A stretch of 5,339 nt of DNA from a bacterium (GTDB lineage Bacteria > Patescibacteriota > Minisyncoccia > Minisyncoccales > UBA10102): the NCBI GenBank assembly GCA_030698465.1, contig JAUYJZ010000001.1, forward strand, positions 1-5,339, written 5' to 3'. A program made the translations under genes and the position numbers. Below the pieces are notes generated by a model, which saw only the letters and a list, made by a program, of their open reading frames with translations, was not told the origin of the DNA and searched no databases. Each line of letters starts with the position of its first letter. Within the stretch, counting starts at the first letter, position 1. Below, in pieces: positions 1 through 3,799 of the stretch.

Positions 1-1
1 T

Positions 2-133
2 CCCGATAGTCCCCAATTGTGTTTAGAAAAAGGCATTGAAGGATACCCTACCTGGATGATGCAAGACGGTAAAAAGCTAGTAGGCGAGCAGGGGCTTGAG
101 AAGCTTTCTCAAGAAAGCGATTGTGAGCTTTAA
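2..133 (+). CDS. C-terminal fragment of a thioredoxin-fold thiol oxidoreductase (possibly the Trx domain of a VKOR fusion)
   Basis: Only the last 43 codons are in the window; the gene enters from the left and ends at a TAA at 131-133. The visible residues hold a Cys followed after three residues by GIEGYPTW, then a short beta-hairpin of DGKK-LVGEQG type, and a final helix LEKLSQESDC. This is the typical C-terminal half of a thioredoxin fold: the cis-proline is the P of YPTW, then the last two strands and helix. Thioredoxin domains fused to VKOR-type membrane oxidases in bacteria end in this way, so a disulfide-forming VKOR-Trx protein is my first reading. A stand-alone thioredoxin-like protein or a DsbA-like protein cannot be excluded, because the CxxC and any membrane part lie outside. 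The next gene starts 20 bases downstream, so the two are probably co-transcribed. Confidence 0.68.
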   Translation, partial: PDSPQLCLEKGIEGYPTWMMQDGKKLVGEQGLEKLSQESDCEL

Positions 134-153
134 AAAAAATAACAACAAAAACC

Positions 154-1071
154 ATGGACTATAAAATATCATCTCCTCTCTTGCTACAAGGCATTGCGAT
201 TGCTTTTCTTTCGGCCTTCGCCTTTACCCAGGTGTTTGACGTAGATATTGCTCTGAAAAGGGATACGGGAGGAGAGAATAATCAGGATGCCGCAGCAAAA
301 GCAGCCGTTTCTTTAAGCGACCTGGAAGATGCAGTGTTCCCCACAGAAGGCGTTGTGCTGCCAGTTGCCTGGGGAAGCTTGGGGAAGCAGATGGTGGAAG
401 AGGGGGTCATTGACCAAGAAAAATTTGAAGGACTCTACGAGAGAAGGGGAGGATTGAACGAATATGAAAAAGCTCTTTTGTACGGCAAAGATAACGGCAC
501 CATAACCATGACGCCGGAGAATTCTGGGGTTCTGCTTAATCTCTTTTGGGCATTTGGTCTTTCAAATAAGAACACAATCTTAGAACAAGGCCCCATGCAA
601 GACCCCAGATACGGGGGAGCAGACCGGTTCGCCTCAACTGGGGGATGGACCCTGGCCAAAGGGGAGACGATGGATCATTACAGCGTTCATGCTTGGGTGT
701 CGCTTACCGAAGAGCAGCAGCTATTGGTAGAACGGGTCTCTCAAGGAATATTTCGCCCTTGTTGTGGCAACTCCACTTTTTTCCCAGATTGCAACCATGG
801 CATGGCAATGCTTGGCTTGCTGGAGTTGATGGCGGCACAAGGAGTAGGGGAAGATGAGATGTACCAGGTTGCCTTACGGGTCAATTCCTACTGGTTTCCA
901 GACACCTATCTCACCATTGCAAAATACTTTGCAGAGCAGGATATTTCTTGGGATAAGGTTTCTCCAAAAGAGGTATTGGGAGCAAACTATTCAAGCGCCC
1001 AGGGATTCCAGCGGGTGAGAGCTGCGGTGGAACCCGTGCAGCAGCAGGGAGGAGGAGGTTGTGGTGTGTAG
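154..1071 (+). CDS. Unrecognised membrane-anchored protein with PCC...DCNHG cluster and Gly-rich CGV tail
   Basis: 305 residues from the ATG at 154; no good Shine-Dalgarno site precedes it. Residues about 8-28 form one hydrophobic segment with no charged residue before the following VDIALKRD, so the protein is probably N-terminally anchored (or secreted) with its body outside. The body is mostly polar and helical. The striking part is residues 200-220: F-R-P-C203-C204-G-N ... F-F-P-D-C213-N-H215-G-M-A-M-L-G-L, a compact Cys/His cluster that could bind a metal or form disulfides. The last residues are QQQ-GGGG-C303-G-V. I dimly recall CPR and DPANN hypothetical proteins with a similar DCNHG segment, but know no function. 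Its neighbours (a thioredoxin-fold protein upstream, a CsoR/CcdA/Trx operon downstream) suggest an extracytoplasmic thiol or metal role; that is inference. The last 64 bases recur at 2254-2317. Confidence 0.85.
   Translation: MDYKISSPLLLQGIAIAFLSAFAFTQVFDVDIALKRDTGGENNQDAAAKAAVSLSDLEDAVFPTEGVVLPVAWGSLGKQMVEEGVIDQEKFEGLYERRGGLNEYEKALLYGKDNGTITMTPENSGVLLNLFWAFGLSNKNTILEQGPMQDPRYGGADRFASTGGWTLAKGETMDHYSVHAWVSLTEEQQLLVERVSQGIFRPCCGNSTFFPDCNHGMAMLGLLELMAAQGVGEDEMYQVALRVNSYWFPDTYLTIAKYFAEQDISWDKVSPKEVLGANYSSAQGFQRVRAAVEPVQQQGGGGCGV
1008..1071 (+). repeat. Direct repeat copy A: 3' end of the 305-residue gene
   Basis: These 64 bases, up to and including the TAG, match 2254-2317 at 55 of 64 positions, with the first 30 bases identical and no gaps. 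They encode QRVRAAVEPVQQQ, then GGGGCGV and the stop. Homology with copy B begins abruptly at base 1008; upstream sequence is unrelated. Confidence 0.93.
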
Positions 1072-1087
1072 TCCGTACCGTACTTCG

Positions 1088-1115
1088 TGTGATTGACGCG
1101 GCCGCCCCAATCGCA
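1088..1115. repeat. REP-like 28-bp imperfect palindrome, copy 1
   Basis: The palindrome is centred between 1101 and 1102 on a GCGGCCGC core (1098-1105). Counting outward from the centre there are four pairs, two C-C/A-C mismatches, then eight further pairs including one T-G wobble. The same layout (GATTG arm, GCGGCCGC-like core, C-rich spacer, CAATC-like arm) occurs at 1657-1684 and 2124-2151. No T-run follows, so it is not a classical terminator. It lies between the stop of the 305-residue gene and the start of the PaaX/Cas2-like gene. Confidence 0.82.
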
Positions 1116-1122
1116 GTATTAT
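1093..1122 (+). promoter_or_regulatory. Probable promoter of the PaaX/Cas2-like gene, partly inside the palindrome
   Basis: TTGACG (1093-1098) and TATTAT (1117-1122) are separated by 18 bases, a good sigma70-type pair. The -10 ends 8 bases before the ATG at 1131, so the transcript would start at or next to the start codon, consistent with a leaderless mRNA and with the lack of a Shine-Dalgarno site. The -35 lies in the left arm of the palindrome. Confidence 0.6.
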
Positions 1123-1130
1123 AAAGTTGT

Positions 1131-1661
1131 ATGAAACTGCCCATTACCGACGCATTTTTGTGGAAACTTTACAATTGCATTATAGAGATTGAAAAGACCT
1201 ATGATTTAATTTCGCCACCGCGATCATTTTTTCAGATTCTCTATCCTGATACAGTCCGCTTAAGACGTGAGTATGAAAGGCAGAAAGCGAAAACTGACTT
1301 TAGCAAATTTATCCATTATTTGCAGCAAAAAGGATACATTAGAGTAAAGGCGCTTGAAGGAACAAAAGGAATTATTCTTACTCCAAAGGGAGCAGAAAGG
1401 GTTCTTTGTGTGAAAAGAAAACTAACAAAAAAGAGAAGGCGAAAAGATGGAAAATGGATTATGGTGATTTTTGACATTCCTGAAAAACGAAAGCCGGCAC
1501 GGGAGCTTTTGCGAGATGCATTGATAGCTTTGGGATATCAAATGTTTCAGCAGAGTGTTTGGATTTGCCCTTATGATGTGTATGCCGAGACGGAAGAAGC
1601 GGTGCGAGAGTATCGGGTTATTCCGTATGTAAAACTATTCCTCATAGAAGAACTCATGTGA
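1131..1661 (+). CDS. PaaX-like winged-helix protein with Cas2-like C-terminal domain
   Basis: 176 residues from ATG 1131. Residues 1-95 look like a winged helix-turn-helix: helices around 8-22 and 55-68, then a wing of the form KGYIRVKALEGTKGIILTPKG. A very basic linker (KRKLTKKRRRKDGK, 95-108) follows. Residues 108-176 begin KWIMVIFDIPEKR and continue through ALGYQMFQQSVWI, the ferredoxin-like fold shared by PaaX C-terminal domains and Cas2; annotation pipelines often call such CPR proteins Cas2. No CRISPR array or other cas gene is visible, so an orphan transcriptional regulator or nucleic-acid binding protein is more likely than a true Cas2. The gene sits exactly between two REP-like palindromes, and its TGA stop (1659-1661) lies inside the second. 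From memory, relatives often run a few residues further, so slight C-terminal truncation is possible. The exact role is unknown. Confidence 0.78.
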   Translation: MKLPITDAFLWKLYNCIIEIEKTYDLISPPRSFFQILYPDTVRLRREYERQKAKTDFSKFIHYLQQKGYIRVKALEGTKGIILTPKGAERVLCVKRKLTKKRRRKDGKWIMVIFDIPEKRKPARELLRDALIALGYQMFQQSVWICPYDVYAETEEAVREYRVIPYVKLFLIEELM

Positions 1662-1684
1662 TTGGAGCGGCCGCCCTAATTGTG
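1657..1684. repeat. REP-like 28-bp imperfect palindrome, copy 2
   Basis: Centred between 1670 and 1671 on GCGGCCGC (1667-1674), with arms GATTGG and CTAATT; one A-C mismatch and several G-T wobbles, so the pairing is preserved mainly if read as RNA. It overlaps the last codon and TGA stop of the PaaX/Cas2-like gene. No T-run follows directly. Confidence 0.8.
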
Positions 1685-1722
1685 TGATACGAAAAAAATA
1701 CCTATTTTAGTTTTTATGATAA

Positions 1723-1728
1723 TATTAT
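1723..1728 (+). promoter_or_regulatory. Probable -10 box of yraN (leaderless start)
   Basis: TATTAT ends 6 bases before the ATG at 1735, and the following TTGTATG matches the sequence after the -10 of the preceding gene. No convincing -35 hexamer is visible at the right distance in the AT-rich 1690-1715 region. No Shine-Dalgarno site is present, so a leaderless transcript is likely. Confidence 0.4.
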
Positions 1729-1734
1729 AGTTGT

Positions 1735-2106
1735 ATGGCGAGGCATAATCTCCTTGGAGAAAAGGGGGAGGAAGCGGCAAGGGTATATTTGAAGCGCAAC
1801 GGATATAAAATTATAGAGCAGAATCGCAGAACAAAACGCGGAGAAGTTGACATTATCGCAAGGTACAAAGAGTGGCTGGTATTTGTTGAGGTACGAGCTA
1901 AGAGCGGGCAAGAACTTGGGACGCCCGAAGAAACAATAGATTGGAGAAAAAAGCGAAAACTTGAGCGGAACGCCCAGGCCTATGTATTTTATACAAAGTA
2001 CAAGGGGCTTTTTCGCATTGATGCGGTTTGTGTTGTGTTTGATGAGCTTGGAGGAGTGTCTCGCCTTACGCATTATGAGAATATTGTTGAAAATCCGCAA
2101 AGATAA
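1735..2106 (+). CDS. yraN: YraN / UPF0102 family protein, endonuclease-like fold
   Basis: 123 residues, normal length for the family. The N-terminus (GEKGEEAARVYLKRNGYKIIEQNRR) is the family helix that places the enzyme-like core. GEVDIIA (36-42) followed by LVFVEVRAK (48-56) gives the PD-(D/E)XK-type signature, with likely acidic residues D39 and E52; R54 occupies the usual Lys/Arg position. A Lys/Arg-rich helix (RKKRKLERNAQAY, 71-83) and RIDAVCV (94-100) complete the family pattern. YraN proteins are widespread and resemble Holliday-junction or restriction-type nucleases; their biochemical role is still poorly defined. The start is set by homology of the first residues and by a -10 box just upstream. 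The gene ends in the loop of a terminator hairpin and is flanked by REP-like palindromes on both sides. Confidence 0.92.
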   Translation: MARHNLLGEKGEEAARVYLKRNGYKIIEQNRRTKRGEVDIIARYKEWLVFVEVRAKSGQELGTPEETIDWRKKRKLERNAQAYVFYTKYKGLFRIDAVCVVFDELGGVSRLTHYENIVENPQR

Positions 2107-2116
2107 TGCGGATTTT
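2090..2116 (+). terminator. Intrinsic terminator of yraN
   Basis: AAAATCCGCA (2090-2099) pairs perfectly with TGCGGATTTT (2107-2116) around a 7-base loop that contains the yraN stop codon. The right arm ends in TTTTAT. The 10-bp stem is AT-rich at its base, so the arm itself supplies the U-run. Confidence 0.7.
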
Positions 2117-2123
2117 ATACTAC

Positions 2124-2151
2124 CGCGATTGGAGTGGCCGCCCCAATCGCG
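2124..2151. repeat. REP-like 28-bp palindrome, copy 3 (best paired)
   Basis: CGCGATTGG (2124-2132) pairs perfectly with CCAATCGCG (2143-2151); the interior GTGG/CCGC also pairs, with one G-T wobble and one A-C mismatch. This is the most symmetric of the three copies. A further GTGATTGG follows at 2151-2158, repeating the left arm. It lies 7 bases after the yraN terminator. Confidence 0.83.
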
Positions 2152-2173
2152 TGATTGGTATACGGAGAATAAA

Positions 2174-2207
2174 AAGGAGGCGCCTTCAATCAAGAAGACG
2201 CCTCTTT
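2174..2207. terminator. Strong hairpin, possible bidirectional terminator
   Basis: The arms 2174-2187 and 2194-2207 form a 14-bp stem with one C-A mismatch and one G-T wobble around the loop AATCAA. A-rich sequence (2171-2175) precedes it and TTTCTCT follows, so it could terminate in either direction; leftward it would be followed by five U residues. The left arm contains AAGGAGG (2174-2180), a perfect Shine-Dalgarno sequence, but no start codon lies at a suitable distance. Confidence 0.5.
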
Positions 2208-2248
2208 CTCTGCTGCTCGCAGAACTTGCCAGAGGAATTCTTCACACT

Positions 2249-2317
2249 TTGGTCCAGCGGGTGAGAGCTGCGGTGGAACCCGTTCAGCAACAGGGAGGTC
2301 CCGGGTGTGGCGTCTAG
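2249..2317 (+). pseudogene. Second copy of the QRVRAAVEPVQQQ...CGV tail: short ORF or remnant of a paralogue
   Basis: This frame encodes V-QRVRAAVEPVQQQ-GGPG-CGV and ends at TAG 2315-2317. It matches the C-terminus of the 305-residue protein in 19 of 20 residues. Seven codons differ from copy A (1008-1071) and six of those changes are synonymous; only one Gly codon became Pro. That bias says both sequences evolved while being translated. No body of a paralogue precedes it: the upstream frame is open but runs into yraN out of frame, and the homology starts abruptly at 2254. Possible starts are TTG 2249 (22 residues, with AGAGGA 12 bases upstream) or GTG 2261 (18 residues). It may be a decayed paralogue, the displaced 3' end left by an insertion, or a real short peptide gene. 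I cannot decide between these. Confidence 0.5.
2254..2317 (+). repeat. Direct repeat copy B of the 64-bp gene tail
   Basis: Same orientation as copy A (1008-1071), 55 of 64 bases identical, with the first 30 bases identical and no gap. The two copies flank a 1.2-kb segment carrying the PaaX/Cas2-like gene and yraN. Confidence 0.93.
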
Positions 2318-2324
2318 GGCTTGA

Positions 2325-2352
2325 CCCCGCACATAAATCTTTATGTGCGGGG
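2325..2352. repeat. Perfect 13-bp inverted repeat just upstream of the CsoR-type promoter
   Basis: CCCCGCACATAAA (2325-2337) pairs perfectly with TTTATGTGCGGGG (2340-2352). No U-run follows on either strand, so it is not a standard terminator. It begins 7 bases after the TAG of the tail copy and ends one base before the -35 hexamer. GGGCTTGAC occurs on both sides (2317-2325 and 2350-2358), like a target duplication or a duplicated -35 region. Confidence 0.75.
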
Positions 2353-2353
2353 C

Positions 2354-2382
2354 TTGACAGGGATACCCCCAGGGGGTATAGT
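2354..2382 (+). promoter_or_regulatory. Consensus sigma70-type promoter of the metal/thiol operon
   Basis: TTGACA (2354-2359) is a perfect -35, followed by a 17-base spacer and TATAGT (2377-2382), one or two bases from the -10 consensus. It is the best promoter in the window. It would direct a transcript starting near 2389, just before the Cys-rich peptide gene, and its spacer is filled by the CsoR-type operator. Confidence 0.85.
2363..2379. promoter_or_regulatory. CsoR-family operator
   Basis: ATACCCCC (2363-2370), A, GGGGGTAT (2372-2379) is a perfect palindrome of the G/C-tract type that CsoR/RcnR-family repressors bind (TACCC...GGGTA). It fills the spacer and overlaps the -10, so bound repressor would block RNA polymerase. 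A CsoR-family gene lies 170 bases downstream, which points to autoregulation. Confidence 0.85.
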
Positions 2383-2406
2383 GAAAGTGGGAGAGAAAGG
2401 TCGAAG

Positions 2407-2490
2407 ATGCAAAGTAATGTATCTGCGATTATGACCACTAAAAAACACTGTGCTGCTCCTCCAGCCCCTGGAGGCGGAGGATGCTGCTAA
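2407..2490 (+). CDS. 27-residue Cys/Pro/Gly-rich peptide, candidate leader or metal-binding peptide
   Basis: The ATG at 2407 follows GAAAGG (2395-2400) by six bases, a usable Shine-Dalgarno site. The peptide runs MQSNVSAIMTTKK, then H14-C15-AAPPAP, then GGGG-C26-C27 and TAA. It has no signal peptide or membrane segment. The His-Cys pair, PPAP stretch and C-terminal Cys-Cys pair could bind copper or another soft metal; Pro-rich and tandem Cys codons at the end could also slow ribosomes. It is the first gene after the CsoR-type promoter, and its stop lies 6 bases before the left arm of an intrinsic terminator, the layout expected of a regulatory leader peptide. Copper-sensing leader peptides with Cys and Pro motifs followed by a stem-loop are known in other bacteria (CutF of Rhodobacter); homology to them is not claimed. 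An internal ATG at 2431 would give a 19-residue form. Confidence 0.6.
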   Translation: MQSNVSAIMTTKKHCAAPPAPGGGGCC

Positions 2491-2496
2491 GGAGAG

Positions 2497-2533
2497 GAGG
2501 AGAATGGGTGCGATTCACTCTTTCTCCTCTTTT
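2497..2533 (+). terminator. Intrinsic terminator/attenuator between the Cys peptide and csoR
   Basis: The arms 2497-2510 and 2516-2529 form a 14-bp stem with one T-T mismatch and one G-T wobble around the loop CGATT; TTTTCT follows. This is a proper Rho-independent terminator shape. Because it sits between the repressed promoter and the operon, read-through or attenuation would decide how much csoR-ccdA mRNA comes from that promoter. Confidence 0.75.
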
Positions 2534-2535
2534 CT

Positions 2536-2546
2536 GATAGTATAAA
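2536..2546 (+). promoter_or_regulatory. Possible second -10 region directly before csoR
   Basis: GATAGTATAAA lies 5 bases before the csoR ATG (2552) and resembles the TATTATA-type sequences before the PaaX-like and yraN starts. A leaderless csoR transcript from here is possible, but no clear -35 is seen at 17 bases upstream. It may only be chance AT-rich sequence after the terminator. Confidence 0.3.
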
Positions 2547-2551
2547 AGAGT

Positions 2552-2821
2552 ATGAAGAAAGAAATCAAAAGCAAGGTGACTCGCCGATTGAAAATCATTG
2601 AGGGACAGATTAGGGGACTTCAGCGCATGGTAGAAAAGGATGCTTACTGCGTTGATGTCATCAACCAGTCCCTTGCCGTCAAAGAAGCGCTTTCTGGCGT
2701 AGAGGATCTTTTGCTAGAGCGGCATTTGGCAACGCATGTTGCAGAGCAGATGCGCTCTGGCAAAAAAGGGAAAGCCGTGAAAGAGATTCTCAGTTTATAC
2801 AAACTGTCAAAAAAGAAATAG
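2552..2821 (+). CDS. csoR: CsoR/RcnR/FrmR-family metal- or thiol-responsive repressor
   Basis: 89 residues, the normal length for this all-helical family. The N-terminal helix carries the family signature RLKIIEGQIRGLQRMVEKDAYC; the second helix begins VDVINQSLAVKEALSGVEDLLLERHLATHV. The ligand positions can be read: C33, H58 and H62, with the 25- and 4-residue spacing of the C-H-C set in CsoR. The third ligand is His rather than the Cys of classical Cu(I) CsoR, which moves it toward the C-H-H pattern of RcnR-like Ni/Co sensors; the RcnR N-terminal His is absent. So the inducer (Cu, another metal, or a thiol-reactive compound) is open, and the gene symbol denotes the family only. Its likely operator is the palindrome at 2363-2379. 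The next gene starts 3 bases after its stop. Confidence 0.9.
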   Translation: MKKEIKSKVTRRLKIIEGQIRGLQRMVEKDAYCVDVINQSLAVKEALSGVEDLLLERHLATHVAEQMRSGKKGKAVKEILSLYKLSKKK

Positions 2822-2824
2822 GCC

Positions 2825-3799
2825 ATGAATGCAAAAACACTGAAGATTTGGCTTGTTGCTACTGCCTTTGTGCTGTTTTCCATTATCCTTTTGGGATTTT
2901 TTAGTTTACTCACCTCAAGCGAGTTTATTCCTGGCTATTCTTTGGCGTTTTTAGCCGGCATTTCAATGATTGTTTTGCCTTGTACTTTCCCCTTGGTATT
3001 TATTATTGTCCCAATGGCGCTTTCCAGGAAACCTGGCAAGGGCATTATGATGGCGCTCTTGTTTGGAGCCGGACTCACACTTACCTTCACAATTTATGGG
3101 ATAGCTTTAGGATGGCTTGGAGGATTTGTTGAGCTGTATAGGGTAATTGGCTGGATGCTTCTTCTTGGAGGAGTTGCAGCCTTGGTGTTTGGTTTTTCAG
3201 AACTCAATCTCATTAGATTTAAATTGCCCTTTCGCCAAACAATTCTACCTACTTCTTTGCAAGGAAAAAATGATTATATCCGCAGCTTCTTTTTAGGATT
3301 CTTTCTTGGGAACGCAGGTGTTGGATGCCCCAACCCGGCTTTCTATATACTCTTTGGCTATGTGGCAACGCTTGGCATTCCTACAGTTGGCGCGTCGCTG
3401 GGAGCCCTTCATGGGCTTGGAAGGGTTGTACCGCTTCTTTTCTTGGTGGTACTCGCGGTGTTGGGTATTAACGCGATGAACAAACTAAGCCAGTATCAAG
3501 ACAAAGTAAAGCACTGGGTAGCGTGGTCTCTTATTGGTCTTGGTGCGTTCATCTTTACCTATGGGGCGTTTGGAATGGCGTGGTTTGAGGATTCTATTAT
3601 TCATCAGGGCTGGAACAGGTTTTTGGAAATTCTAGTTCCAAGAATCGCAGAATCTCCAGCGATTGAATCTTCCTTGAGCATTCCTCCGGGTACAGGCGGC
3701 ATTATTCCTTGGCTTGTGTTTGCCGGCATTATTGCAGGCACGATTCTTTGGGATGCTTTTCACTCAAGAAAGAATAACTCTGAAAAACAAAATCTATGA
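2825..3799 (+). CDS. CcdA/DsbD-like transmembrane thiol-disulfide electron transporter
   Basis: 324 residues, strongly hydrophobic, with about 7-8 membrane segments. Two conserved membrane cysteines define the family: C53 in IVLPCTFPL and C168 in GNAGVGCPNPAF. These match the paired Pro-flanked cysteines in the first and fourth helices of CcdA and the DsbD membrane domain, which shuttle reducing power from cytosolic thioredoxin to proteins outside. An extra N-terminal helix (about 8-28) precedes the core, and a C-terminal extracytoplasmic loop plus last helix (about 295-314) follows, so it is longer than minimal CcdA. No cytochrome c maturation genes are visible; context (repressor upstream, thioredoxin downstream) suggests metal/thiol stress defence or extracytoplasmic disulfide reduction. 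Its TGA overlaps the next ATG, implying translational coupling. Confidence 0.85.
   Translation: MNAKTLKIWLVATAFVLFSIILLGFFSLLTSSEFIPGYSLAFLAGISMIVLPCTFPLVFIIVPMALSRKPGKGIMMALLFGAGLTLTFTIYGIALGWLGGFVELYRVIGWMLLLGGVAALVFGFSELNLIRFKLPFRQTILPTSLQGKNDYIRSFFLGFFLGNAGVGCPNPAFYILFGYVATLGIPTVGASLGALHGLGRVVPLLFLVVLAVLGINAMNKLSQYQDKVKHWVAWSLIGLGAFIFTYGAFGMAWFEDSIIHQGWNRFLEILVPRIAESPAIESSLSIPPGTGGIIPWLVFAGIIAGTILWDAFHSRKNNSEKQNL

Noticed and set aside
1098..1674. GCGGCCGC (NotI sites) at 1098-1105 and 1667-1674 as a vector or linker artefact
   Set aside because: They are centres of longer palindromes whose arms are also shared with a third copy that reads GTGGCCGC, so the sequence looks natural.
1657..1690. 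Promoter formed by TTGGAG of palindrome 2 and TGATAC
   Set aside because: The -10 match is poor, and TATTAT nearer to the yraN ATG explains the start better.
1088..2151. CRISPR array next to a Cas2-like gene
   Set aside because: Three palindromes separated by 541 and 439 bases with genes between are not a repeat-spacer array, and no other cas gene is visible.
1714..2193. 159-codon open frame on the minus strand over yraN
   Set aside because: It is the complement of a well-recognised yraN gene and crosses its terminator and a palindrome; the translation shows no coherent domain.
2255..2283. Resemblance of GGGTGAGAGC...GGTGGAACCCG to conserved T-box leader pieces
   Set aside because: The same sequence in copy A lies within a gene, differences between copies follow codon third positions, and no T-box core, antiterminator or aminoacyl-tRNA synthetase gene follows.
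1961..2317. 118-codon open frame running from inside yraN to the tail copy
   Set aside because: Its first half is an out-of-frame reading of yraN and crosses a terminator and a palindrome. Only the last 20 codons show protein-level conservation.
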